Origin: Karstenula rhodostoma CBS 690.94
Lineage: Eukaryota; Ascomycota; Dothideomycetes; Pleosporales; Didymosphaeriaceae
Direction: 5' to 3'
DNA length: 64,000 nucleotides
NCBI GenBank assembly: GCA_010093485.1
Contig: MU001510.1
Location: forward strand, 327,709 to 391,708
Shown one piece after another: positions 33,101 through 43,684 of this stretch (within the stretch, counting starts at the first letter, position 1; the number at the start of each line of letters is the position of its first letter). Position numbers and translations under genes: made by a program. The notes beneath the pieces are model-generated. The model made no database searches, was not told the DNA's origin, and worked only from the letters and a program-made list of their open reading frames with translations.

Positions 33101-33979
33101 GGCCCGAAGCGTCGAAACCTCAAGCCAGGTACCAGGACGGTAGCTAACGCGTCGACATTCGGGCCGGCCAATCACAGCAATGGAGGGGGCTGGCAGGTGG
33201 AAGGGGTGCGGCAGGCGCCATGGCCGAGGTGCCTGCCTTCAGCTGAGCGACGGCTTGCTGCGAGGCTGCGACGCACTATCGGCGGCTGCATGGTGGAGCT
33301 CCAATTGCGAAGCACCACGAGTGAGCGGCCCGTCCGGAGGGGGGTGAGATTCACAAGCTGCATGGGCGCCAAAGGGAGTCCAGGCGGTCTGCTGGCAATT
33401 GCAACTGCGCGCCCGACTCAGGGCCATCGCCATCGCCTGGCCAACGCGATCGCCGAGGTGCGCGCTGGACGAGGGTGGAGCTTCACGAGACGCCGCCGCT
33501 CGAGCCGAGGCGGAACAAGAGGGGCGGCCGTGGAGCAGCCTGGTGAATAGGGGAGGCGCGACCGTCCTAGCGTGCCGTAGCTGCCCGAACCAGGCTTAGC
33601 CTTGTTTATCAGCCCAACCTCGTCTTTTATGCAGCGTATGAAACGGCGCTCCCACCGGCCCCCCGGCAGTCTGACCGACAGCTGTTCTCCTCCTCGTGCA
33701 AACGCATCCATCCTCCCTCCACCCACCCCACCAATTGCACAATCAGACCTTAGTCGCGGCTCCCGGAGGCTCTCGCAGCTTCTTTCGTTGCCTCTATACA
33801 GGAGCACTCAGTCGCTTCTTGTCCTTTCAATTGAGGGGATTAGAAGTGACGCGTCGACTCCGCCAACCTGGATTTTGAAGCCAGAGGTGAGACGCCCTGC
33901 CCGCCGCGAGACGAGACGAGACCGCGCGCTGACCGCACCAGTTCCGATCCCGTTCAGTGTCTTCCCGTCCAGCTACCAG
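33101..33979 (+). promoter_or_regulatory. hex1 upstream region / probable 5' UTR
   Basis: GC-rich, then CT-rich sequence without a supported gene. A GTGAGA donor at 33887 and acceptors at 33972 or 33979 indicate a 5' intron (86 or 93 bp). An open frame from 33602 spans it but encodes low-complexity, non-conserved-looking sequence, so I treat it as leader. Confidence 0.4.
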
Positions 33980-34897
33980 AACGTCGGCAAGGACGCTGTT
34001 AAGGAATCGACAAAGGTCCAGGTAGAAGCACAGGCAGAGCTACCACAGGCAGGACGGGAAGGTCACTCTGAACCTCAGGAATCCTTCTCAGTCCACGTCA
34101 ATCAGCCTGCTGAGCGACCTGCACAACGACCTGTTGAGCGCCGCGAAACCTACACCGAAGACGTCCGTGTCTTCGAAGATCGCCAGCGCCGTCCCCAGCA
34201 GCATCGCGAAGAAGTCCACATCCACGAGGAGCACCGCTACAGACAGCCCCAGCAGGCCCGCCGCACAGAACGCGTAGAGGTCGACATCCACGAGCACCGC
34301 GACTCCCGAGACCGGTAAGTCTCTTTTTCTTGTTTACCTTGCGGCCTGCCAGCGGATCAGCCGCCCACCGCCCCCTGATGCACTGGCCCAAGCGTGCTCC
34401 TGCCTAACCCAATCTGTTTTATTGTTGTCCGAGCGACACCCATCGCCCCACTTTTCCGCTCTTTTCCGCTCTTTTCTCTTCCTGCCCAAGCTGACCTTCT
34501 CCTTCCTCCTAGCTACCCATCCCAACGTCCTATCGTCGGGAGCCACATCGAATCCCACATCGAACCCCAACCCAGGACCTACGACAGCGACTTCAACGCA
34601 GTCCACGGTGCCCAACCCGACTACCCTGCTACCCAGGTTGACGTTTCCGAACGTCAATTCCGCGAGCGTACCCGTCCCATCGTCGGTGGTCACGCGCACG
34701 ACAGCCACAACCTCACCACCCAGCCCAACTTCGAACAGGCCTCCGGCCATCGCAACGAGTCCTTCGCTGCCAAGCACGACACCTACCCATCTCGTCGGGA
34801 GGTTGACGCAGTCGACAGCCGCTTCCCTCACCGCGAGGAGGTTCGAGTAAACACTACTCGTTCCACGGTTGACACCCCCAAGAAGTTTAAGCGTGAT
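33980..34897 (+). other. In-frame N-terminal extension of HEX1 (long-isoform exons)
   Basis: Upstream of the canonical HEX1 start, the same frame stays open through 34513-34897 and, across a 198-bp intron (34315-34512), back through 33980-34314. The encoded stretch is Glu/Arg/Gln/His-rich with repeated EVHIHEEHRY-like and RPIVGSHIESHIEP-like motifs, so it looks like genuine disordered protein and not UTR. No convincing ATG begins it inside 33980-34314, so either the start is further upstream or translation begins at 34898. HEX1 genes of several fungi are known to be alternatively spliced at the N-terminus. Confidence 0.5.
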
Positions 34898-35737
34898 ATG
34901 GGATATTACGACGACGAAGGCCAATATCATTCTCTCCGTCACGGTATCCAGAAAGCTGCCCACAAGGTCGCCGATCATATCGCCCACCCCATCCACGGTT
35001 CCCGCCACCACCACTCCCACGACCACTCATCCAAGGCTTCCCAGCACAAGGATATCCGTGAGGACATCGTAGTCAAGGAGAAGTACACCACTTCCGCTCC
35101 TGCTCCTGCTTCTGCTCCTACCGCTTCCGCTTCCGCTCCCGCCCCTACCCACTTCCGCGACACTCACGCCTACACCCCTGCTCCCCGCGCTCCCGCTTCC
35201 GCTCCTGCTCCCGTCTCCACTTACCGTCCATCGGCCGGTCCCTCCACCGTCTCCAGCAGCAAAACCGTCACCACCCGCAAGATGGCTCCTTCCAACACCA
35301 TCACCATCCCTTGCCACCATATCCGCATCGGCGATCTCCTGATCCTTCAGGGCCGCCCTTGCCAGGTCATCCGCATTACCACCTCCTCCCAGACTGGCCA
35401 GCACCGCTACCTCGGTGTTGACCTCTTCACCAAGCAGCTCCATGAGGAGTCCAGCTTCATCTCCAACCCGTCCCCGTCCGTCGTTGTCCAGAACATGCTT
35501 GGTCCTGTCTTCAAGCAGTACCGTGTTCTTGACATCCGCGAGGATGGCCGTGTCGTCGCCATGACCGAGAGCGGTGACGTCAAGCAGGGTCTCCCCATCC
35601 TTGACCAGAGCAACCTCCTCCAGCGCCTGACTGAGTCCTTCGACAACGGTCGTGGCAGCGTCCGCATCATGGTCATCAATGATGATGGTCTCGAGATGGC
35701 TGTCGACTACAAGGTCGTCCACGGTTCGCGGTTGTAG
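34898..35737 (+). CDS. hex1: Woronin body major protein HEX1
   Basis: The canonical start MGYYDDEGQYHSLRHG leads into a His-rich then Ala/Pro-rich low-complexity segment. The eIF5A-like two-domain core follows: TIPCHHIRIGDLLILQGRP, QHRYLGVDLFTKQLHEES and GPVFKQYRVLD. The C-terminus is VVHGSRL, a peroxisomal PTS1 (SRL) signal. HEX1 is imported into peroxisomes and self-assembles into the dense hexagonal core of Woronin bodies, which plug septal pores after hyphal injury; it is found only in Pezizomycotina. This form is 279 aa, longer than the ~176-aa Neurospora protein because of the low-complexity insert. The core is intact and intron-free here. Confidence 0.95.
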   Translation: MGYYDDEGQYHSLRHGIQKAAHKVADHIAHPIHGSRHHHSHDHSSKASQHKDIREDIVVKEKYTTSAPAPASAPTASASAPAPTHFRDTHAYTPAPRAPASAPAPVSTYRPSAGPSTVSSSKTVTTRKMAPSNTITIPCHHIRIGDLLILQGRPCQVIRITTSSQTGQHRYLGVDLFTKQLHEESSFISNPSPSVVVQNMLGPVFKQYRVLDIREDGRVVAMTESGDVKQGLPILDQSNLLQRLTESFDNGRGSVRIMVINDDGLEMAVDYKVVHGSRL

Positions 35738-37668
35738 ATGACTTCACCTTGTCAACGGTAAGCTTGACTTCAACTTCAGTCCAAGTCCTTGACTAACAAG
35801 TTCAGGTCGCATCTGAGCTTTCTGTTCGTGTTACGAAACGTCTAGGAGCTTGGACCTAGTCGGCCTTGTCGTATCAAGTTGTGTTCATATATTCTCTTCA
35901 CTTTGATCACCTGACCTGGCGCACTGCCACCTTGCTGCAGGTCTACTCGCGTTCTGCGTTGGTGGACCTGTAGCAGGTGCTGCCTTTGTGCATAGCAATT
36001 GGTGCAGAGATCTACGGCTCATGGATGGGAACCCGAAGTACATCTGTGGATAGTTAATGGAGTCTTGCTTTACAACTTGAATTTTCATCGTCCTGCACTC
36101 TGTGCAGTACTCCTTGTGATGTTTCGGTTTTCTTTATTTCCCCCGCTAGTGTCTTTACTCCTGTGCCGGTTCCCGATCTATCCTGCTTTCTCCATCTTGG
36201 CTCTACGTCCCCAGCTTCCTGTCGGACAGTCCTCGGAAGCATGCTACCTTCATTGCTCTCTGTGGATCTGCAAGTAAAAACAGTATTCAACTCACTCCAT
36301 CGCATTGACTTGTAGCTGAAACGAAATTAGCTGATGTACTGGACGGTAACTCACTTTATGATGCCACATTCTGAGTACACTGCGTCCCCTCCTGTGGCTC
36401 CTTGGTTAAGTTTCCAAGCTCCCCAGACAACCTACCTACCGCTCCTCTTCTACGCATCTCCCTCGCCAAGCTCTTGCTGAATGACACGGATGAATGTAAG
36501 CGATGCTGGGGCGCTTACTACGATCTGAGCTTCTTCCACCTTGATATTTAGACGGAGGATGGCGCATGGATGCATTGCTATAGTATATTGGGCGGTTATT
36601 TGAGGTGATGGAAAACTTCTTTAAACTTCCGCTTCGGGGAAAAGAGAAAAGACGACTTTGTGGATGAAGGACGCTACTTTGGGTATGGGGGGTATGGCAA
36701 GGTTATTGTGGAAAAGAAAGGGACGAGAGTATGGAATAAGTCCCTATAAACTAAGAAATATTGAAGAGAGACAGCTCGATCTACACAAACTGGTGTTATT
36801 TAGTGGTTTATTATATCATAGTTTCTGGAAACAGTACAGACTTTGACTGTTGAGACAGTTATCTGGACTGTCTATTTTAGGCTTCTATGCTACTTCAGGT
36901 GTAGATAAGTTCTACAACGTACACTCTCGTGACCTCAGGTCGAAGGATCCACAAAGATGACCTTGGCCCCCCAGATTTCCAAAGACGACATCCTCGGCCT
37001 GGGCCCGCAACGCCACTGCCCATCACTCTTCAATCCCCACCGTCCGCTCTTCGAATCCTACAGCCGCGCTTCCCATAGCTTCTGCATGCTCCTCATGTCC
37101 CTCTTCTCCTCGCGCATGAGCTGAGGGCGTTGGTGGAAGGGGAAGGGATAAGGAAAGAGGAGAGGGTCAGTGCTAAGGAATCGATTTTGAGGAGGGCGTT
37201 GGGAAAGTGGAGAGAAGATGAGTGGAGGGAGAGTGCGGGGACGGAGAGGACGTAGGATCTGTGGGGTCGAACGAGGATGGAATAATCAGCTGGAAGGTTG
37301 TATGCCTTGCATGATCCCCGCGTTACGCCAAAGTATGTTGCGTCCTCGTATACAATTTCTCTTTGACAATGAGTCGTGCCGGTACAAACGTGCGTACAAG
37401 GCTCCGATCCAACATCGCACCGAGAGTTCCAAGCTTGAAGAGGAGTTAGACAACCACTTTTAGATATATTGTGCTATGAGTACGACCCGCAGGTGATCAA
37501 GGCGTGAAACGGCACAATTGCTCATCACACGTACACAGGCCTGGGTACAGAACACAGCCTTGCTTGCCTCGTAAGTTGTTCGTACTACAACTCAAGACTT
37601 ATACCCCGCCTCGATGTACTAATCCGATTGACCCTCACAATATCACCTCCCTTCCAATAACTTCCGCC
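35738..37668. other. 1.9-kb intergenic region, coding-like debris only
   Basis: After the hex1 3' end I see no complete gene. A 55-codon ORF at 36957 (MTLAPQISKDDILGLGP) followed in another frame by an Arg/Glu-rich coding-like stretch (to about 37257) could be a decayed gene fragment, but no domain is recognisable. Confidence 0.4.
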
Positions 37669-38591
37669 ATGTTGGTCGTGTTGTTTCTTATCGTTTTACC
37701 ACCATCTATAGCACAGTGCTATTTCCGCGATGGAACCGTGAATTATCTTTCAGTTGATGGGCATACAGAGTTGGGTCCTTGCAGCAACACTTCCACGGAT
37801 CCGCTTTCAAGTATATGCTGTACTAACCACGATGCTTGCTTACCAAACGGAATTTGTCGATCCAAAGATGACTTCTCTTTCTGGCGAGAGTCCTGCACAA
37901 GGAGTGACTGGCCAGATGGAAGTTGTCAGAGCTTGTGTTCGGACGAGGTATCTCAATAATAGTCTACGTAGACGTTCTCGAAGACTGACAACAACCGCAT
38001 GGTCAGACCATACAGCGTGGCCGTGATATACAGGTGACACCTTGTGATGGCACAGAATCTTCAGACTCCTGGTGCTACGGCAAGAGCAGAGAATGTTGTG
38101 CCAAGGACAGCGGGCTTCGTAAATACAGGATCGCGCAACATTTCGGGGACCCCATCCCAACGGAGTTGTCGTCGTCGTCCCTGTCCTCTTCGCCTTTCTC
38201 GCTGAGCCCTTTTCCTGCGACATCGTCATCGTTCTCAACGGCAGTTCCCACAACCACAAGGAACTCTGTGCCAACATCCGCCTCTCAATCAACGTCGAGC
38301 GTTCCTGATGCAGCATCAGAATCACCACCGGATACGCTATCGACCGGGGCAAAAATAGGGATTGGGATCGGCGCGACATTTGCAGCTCTCGTCCTCGTCG
38401 CTTTAGGTGCTCTTGTCGCAAGGATGGTCGAGATGAGCAACGCTTTGAGCTCAAAGCGTCCCTCCAGGCCTGTATCTTCTCTTTCTGTCCCGAAGTGGGC
38501 CTGTGAGACGCCGGTTGAGATGATGAGCGGACCGCACTCGCCGCTGGAGCTGCCCGACAACGGATCGAGATCGAGAACGGCGCAGGACTAG
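37669..38591 (+). CDS. Single-pass membrane glycoprotein with Cys-rich ectodomain
   Basis: Exons are 37669-37947 and 38007-38591, joined across a 59-bp intron with a CTGAC branch point. The product is 287 aa. It has a signal peptide (MLVVLFLIVLPPSIAQC) and an ectodomain of roughly 120 residues with about 13 cysteines (CCTNHDACLPNGIC, WCYGKSRECC). A Ser/Thr/Pro-rich stalk likely to be O-glycosylated follows, then one span (IGIGIGATFAALVLVALGAL) and a short cytosolic tail. This architecture is common in Pezizomycotina surface proteins of unknown function, including wall-sensor-like proteins. No catalytic motif is seen. Confidence 0.8.
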
Positions 38592-38959
38592 GGTGTTGAC
38601 CGAAAGAGCAGTGAAAATGTTCTGTGCATTCGCGGGGCCGAGCGCTTGCTTGGAGGCTACGCAATGTACAGAAGACCAAGGGGTTGTAGATTGGAGGGCG
38701 ATAAGGTGCTGTGATAGCGTTGGAGTGGGAAAGCAATTTCGACGTGTAATTACCCACTTGTTGTTGATGTTCTGCTCGCTCCTTCCTTGTCTCTCACCAC
38801 GCGACTTCCCCAGCACAGCGTCGATGACCTACTTGATCACCCGCCTTCTCTCGCACCAAAGCACAAAGTCGTCCTTCCGCAACTCTGTTTTCTCGCACAC
38901 CATTTCACTCCGCGGCCGCGCTTACAGCTTTTCGCCCCAGGGCGGCCGGGCCATTCGCC

Positions 38960-40554
38960 ATGTCGAAGCGTCGCGCATCATCAACGAGCGCGGTCTCAAC
39001 CGACGACAACAAGCCCATAAAAAGCGCGAAACAAACAGCAGGCGAGCTATCGGACACCATAGTTACTCAAACGCAGAGTCCTTTCTTCTCAAAGCTGAAC
39101 TACGATGTCCGTTACGTTATCTACGATTGTCTGTACCTGCATCTTCCTCCACTGGCACGCAAGTGGAATGCGAATGGTGTCCCCCAGGACGACTGCTGCC
39201 AAGGTCTCATTCTATCCTGCAAGCTCGCAAACCAGGTTTGTTTTCTACTGCTTCTCAATGGGGGAAAACATGTGTTGACACCGAGATACAGGAGCTGTTG
39301 GAGACAGCTGGACGGCATCTAAAGATGTACTTGGACGAATGTCAAGAGAAATGCGAGAGGTATTACGGAAAACCAATCACTATCCACGGTGAAGTTCGTT
39401 TGTGTACCGGCTGGGAAACACTGCGATCTGTTACGCTCTCGATCGCGGTGAAGTACCTTCACTCTCGGAAACATAACTCGTCTGGATTTCAACATCGCCT
39501 AGACATCGATGTGGACACTTCGTACCCCTGGGACCCGTTACGGAGGCTCCTGGAACGACCGTTTGATAGGGTGACACTGCTATTCACCTGTCCTGAGGTA
39601 GAGCGTGCTTCACCAGAATATGAAGTAACAAACAGCATTTGGCATCACTTAATGGAGATGCATACCGATATCGGTACTACCATCGGCCAGGAGTGGTTGA
39701 GGTTCCAGTGGGGAGACGATATCGACAAGTTACGACAATACCGAGAAACCCCTTCCCTAATCGTACCTCACATCAAGCATGACAGGAATCGTTGCTGCTA
39801 CAAGTGTAGCATCAACTTCTCTCCGTATGAGTGCGTAAACCCGGACAATTGCGAGAACGAGAACTGTAAGGATCATTTCCAGCCGAAATGCAATGGCAAA
39901 GATCTGGAATGCGATAGCGAGCATCGACCATCTCTCTGCGATCTCGATGGAGGCTGCAAGTATGGTTCCGATGCGGACTGTTTGGAAGGCGGCCCGAAGC
40001 GTCGGGATTACGATTCAGACGAAGAGCATCGTTTTGCTCGTGTACAGTGGAATCGCCTGTGCGCTGCAGGCGTGCGGGAACTCGAAGACCTGTGTCCTTA
40101 CTACCCTGCGCACATCTCGAAGCGGATTCAAACCAAGGAGATCGTGTTCGCATGGGATTATCGAAGCTCCAACGAGCCGCTTAGTGGGAAACTTCTAGGA
40201 GAAAAACAGCGCTACCAACAGACTCGCGCAGAGGAACTAGCCGAAAAAGATCTATTGCGTGTGCCAGTGAACGACGAAGAGTACGATGAGGAGTGGCCAT
40301 ACGCTTGCTATCTTGATCTAGAGGGATGGGACGGCCTCTTGAACAACGATTCTTTGGCCGGCATGTGGGTCATTGGACATCCAAAACGTTGGATGCTGAC
40401 CTCGCAAGAGGTACTAGACGAAGATAACAGCAATGATGGAATGGGGCTTGGGCTTACCAATGGTAGAAAGGAGAGAGTGGAGTGCGCGGGCATGAGGAGC
40501 CGGATTGTGGCACGAACGACTGAGCTAACACCCTGGCCTGGTCTAAACACTTGA
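38960..40554 (+). CDS. Uncharacterised cysteine-rich, F-box-like family protein (paralogue of 10.3-kb gene)
   Basis: Exons are 38960-39235 and 39292-40554, with a 56-bp intron. The product is 512 aa. It begins MSKRRASST, followed by the F-box-like LNYDVRYVIYDCL, then GLILSCKLANQ, ETAGRHLKMYLDEC, GWETLRSVTLSIAV and RPFDRVTLLFT. A cysteine-dense segment follows (CCYKCSINFSPYEC to CDLDGGC, about 15 Cys) that could bind zinc. The C-terminal ~150 residues are acidic and absent from the paralogue. The intron sits between LANQ and ELLETAG; the paralogue at 10268-11627 has no intron at the equivalent point. The function is unknown. Confidence 0.75.
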
Positions 40555-40958
40555 GAGATTGCGGGCGTCGTTCGTGGACACATCGCAATGAGCGATCGGT
40601 ACTTCTATCATCACGGAGTTGACTTAGTGTATGAGCAACACTGTATTTAGGAAGAGTGTTGGTCATGTCGCCTGCTTTTATGCTCATACCCTCGAGTCTC
40701 ATCGTATCTTGAGTATTATGATTCAACTTTGCAACTGAGATAGATACGGGTGTTATTCAGACCCTCGGCGGTGCTTTTGCATTAGCTAGACAAGTAACAC
40801 GATATTTTCTACACCGACATTATATGTTAGCCTCGTTCGCACCCCACTATACAAGTCTCACGTCCGTCTTAGTAATAACATCAACACGAAAGCACCAACC
40901 CATTCTCGTCCGATCCAGTCCCACCACATCCCAATGGCTCGTGCGTTTTGTTAAGTCC
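40555..40958. other. Short convergent intergenic region
   Basis: About 400 bp between two convergent genes, presumably 3' UTRs and terminators. No gene seen. Confidence 0.4.
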
Positions 40959-42465
40959 CTAACCCTTAACAGTCTGCTTCTTCGTCCTCTTCTTCGCATC
41001 CCGCTCGCGCTCCTTGTCCAAGTACTTCCTCTGCTCGTCGGCCGTCATGCGGCCGAGCTTGGCGTCGCGCTGCTCCTTCTTGAGCTTGTCGGACGCCAGC
41101 TTACGCTCCTCGGCCTTCTCCTCGTCGTCGATCTTGCGGATCTTGGCGATCTGCTCCTCGCGCGTGGCTTTGATGCGGCGCAGGGCTTCGGGGCGGAAGT
41201 GCGCTTTCGAGGCGAGGAAGTCGGGGAGGCGGATGAAGTATTGGAACAGCGGGAGGGCGGAGTCGTACGGGGTGCTGGCGGACCTGAGCTTCATGGAGAG
41301 ATTGATGCGCTTGCGGGGGACGGTGTCGTCGAGTCTGCGGTGGTGTTAGCAAAGGTGCGGAGACGGTGGATGGGAAAAGGGCCTACTTCTTCGGCTGGTC
41401 CATTGACTGGTCGGTGATGACAAGGGCCTCGAAGTCGTCGCCCGCGTCGTTGATAGCCTTGATGAGCTCAGGGGTAAGGATAGTGTCGGTGATCTCGGCG
41501 CTCTCGCTCATGACGGTGACCCAGAGGGGGAGCTTCGCGTGGTCCTTGCTTGCGGTGAGGGATAGGTCGTAGCGGTCCTCGCGGAGACGCTTCATGAGGT
41601 CCTTGTGCACGACAGCGAAGACGAAGCCATCGAAGGTGCTGTTGGACACCTTCTCTCCGGCACCTCTCGCGATGGCCGGAGCGATCTTGGCCTCCTGGCC
41701 GTCGAAGACGTACGCGGTGGCTTCCATGCGCTCAACGGGGACGGGCATGCTCTCGAAGAACAGCGAGATGGCGAGCTCGCCGAAGCGCATCAGAGGGTTG
41801 AAGCGCTTCGCCAGGGTCAACTTGAAGTCGACAAAGGCCACGTTCGCGCGCCCAGTAGCGTACGAGGCGAACTCATCGGGCTTCTTCTCGCGGAGGAAGT
41901 TCTCCGGTTTGATGGCATCCTGCCTGGCCTTCTCGGTGGCCTGCGCGAGCCCCACGGCGCTCACATCGTCCGCGCCCGCCTGGGGGCGCGTGTATCCGAC
42001 CTGCGCGAACTCCTGCTGCAAGACAGGCGCATGCGACTTGATCCAGTGGTGTGCCTTGGTGCGGTTGCGGCGCGTGCCCCAGAGATGTACGGCGACGACG
42101 AGGAGGATGAAGGGCAGAATGTAGAGCTCGAGCTTGAAGTCGTCGACCGAAGTGCGCTCCCACACGCGGTACCACGCCGTGTACGGGACCTGGCCGAGGG
42201 TCGAGGTGGGTACTGCAGAGGCAGCGCCGGTGGTGGCAGCGAACGACAGGGCAGGCGAGGGTTCCGGTGCACCTGCATAGTCGGCGAAGTCTACAATGGG
42301 ATGTTAGCGACGCGGTCGTGGAGGTGTGCCAGAACCCAGGTCTGCGGGTCGCAGTGTGCGAGGGGTGCGGACAAGGATAGGGGCAGGCGTACCATCGTCG
42401 CCGCCCGAGTGCGGCTGGGCGACCTTCTGCTGGCCACCAAAGAGCCCCTTTACGAAGTCGGCCAT
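40959..42465 (-). CDS. CCDC47-family (DUF1682) ER membrane protein
   Basis: Exons on the minus strand are 42393-42465, 41387-42290 and 40959-41334, with introns of 102 and 52 bp. The product is 450 aa. It starts MADFVKGLFGGQQK, has a short acidic lumenal segment, one membrane span (LYILPFILLVVAVHLWG) and a cytosolic alpha/beta domain (FAVVHKDLMKRLREDRYDL, ITDQSMDQPKK). It ends in a highly charged coiled-coil (KIRKIDDEEKAEERKLASDK) with a Lys-rich tail. Mammalian CCDC47 (calumin) is part of the PAT/multipass translocon at the ER that helps fold polytopic membrane proteins and binds ribosomes. A matching role is inferred for this fungal protein. Intact. Confidence 0.9.
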
Positions 42466-42962
42466 TGTGACAATGGATCGTGGGGATGTGGAGGTAGAGA
42501 AGAAGCTCGGTTCGGCACTCTGACGTTTTGGTGGCTCCGAGAGCTAGGCTAACCGAACCGAACGAACGCATCTCATAAATAGCATTGGCAAGCCCGTGGT
42601 TCCAGGTACGGATTGAAGTTGTCAATTTAACGGAACAGTCTTGTAGAGCTCTAACATGCTGCGCATCTGCCGATCGACTGCCTTTATGGTGGTGCACCAG
42701 TTACCAGTTGCGAGAGCAGTGCGGGGACATGCAGTGATAGGAGTCGCCGTCCCACCTGGGTACGGGCAAGGTCATGGGCTCTTCCAATCGTTGCGGTACG
42801 AGCACTACTGGTCCAAGAAAATACACATGTGGTTGGCATCACTGCGCGGAAAACAAAAGGAATCCATGCCATTGGTCAAGCTCTGCTGACTGTATGTACA
42901 TTTGTGGCCGATGAACTATCTCCCATGCTGCCCTTTACTGCTCACTCTTTCGTTCCCAACGC
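42466..42962. promoter_or_regulatory. Intergenic, upstream of CCDC47-family gene
   Basis: About 500 bp, including the promoter of the CCDC47-like gene and the 3' UTR of the Cox7-like gene. No further gene is supported. Confidence 0.35.
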
Positions 42963-43466
42963 TTAGTTCTTGCCGAACCAGGTCTTGTGGCCCTGTGATA
43001 CGGGTAAGTATCACGCTGACACAGTGCATGGGTGGGAAACGTACGAAAACAAGGCGGCCCATCATGTACATGCTGGAGCCGATGCTGGTGTAGAGGACGG
43101 CCTTGTAGGCAGGAATCATCCACTTTCCGCGGGACTGCAGGAACGTGTCAGCGGTCGTGGTCTTCCTGGGTCGGACAAGAGCTTCCAATGGCATATCGTG
43201 AGTCACCCCTCGCAGCCAAAGCCTGCACTGCGCTCATGCCACCGAGCCCTTGGGCACAGCACCACGCACCTTCATCCACAGTCGGATGCCGTCATGCTTC
43301 TGGTACTCCCTCTGGTACGAGGGGACACGGTTCTCGCGGTAGATCCAGCTGCGGGTCGTTAGTGAGGAGCTTTGAGCGGGCGCGCAGAGGCAGCGGGAGC
43401 GGCTATCGCGGGCGCGGCGCGGGCGACAAGTATGCCGGAAGCTGCAGGAAAGACGTACCCTGCCAT
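42963..43466 (-). CDS. Small mitochondrial protein, probable cytochrome c oxidase subunit 7-like
   Basis: Four small exons on the minus strand: 43459-43466 (8 nt), 43270-43348, 43045-43134 and 42963-42992. The introns are 110, 135 and 52 bp, and all join in phase to give 68 aa. The protein opens MAGWIYRENRVPSYQREYQ, continues LWMKSRGKWMIPAYK, and has one hydrophobic helix (AVLYTSIGSSMYMMGRLVF) followed by GHKTWFGKN. Size, single helix and the basic region before it fit complex IV subunit 7 (VIIa) of fungi. The assignment rests on resemblance only. The 8-nt first exon is easy for gene finders to miss. Confidence 0.65.
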
Positions 43467-43684
43467 TTTGAAGAGTGGAGAGGTTTCGCGGGTGTGGTGC
43501 GGGGGCAATGGGTCGGTGGTGGTGGTGTTGGACGGTGAGGTGTTGTATCGAACGACCCGAGGACGGCGCCAAGCGTTCCGTCTGCCTTATGTCAGCGGTT
43601 TTTTCCGAGCTCCATGCTTCGTCGTCAACGCGGGTGCCTCTGCGCTGCCAATGGCTTAATGCGCCCCTCTCGCTGCGCCGATCC

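Noticed and set aside
35027..35722. 231-codon minus frame opposite hex1
   Set aside because: It overlaps the highly conserved HEX1 core on the other strand and has no motif of its own.
38593..38959. Extending the 38.96-kb gene upstream to 38593 as one long ORF
   Set aside because: The upstream frame differs from the MSKRRASST exon and would remove the conserved F-box-like start. The spliced model fits the paralogue.
41605..42552. 315-codon + strand frame over the CCDC47-family gene
   Set aside because: Antisense shadow. The minus strand carries the membrane span, coiled coil and in-phase introns.
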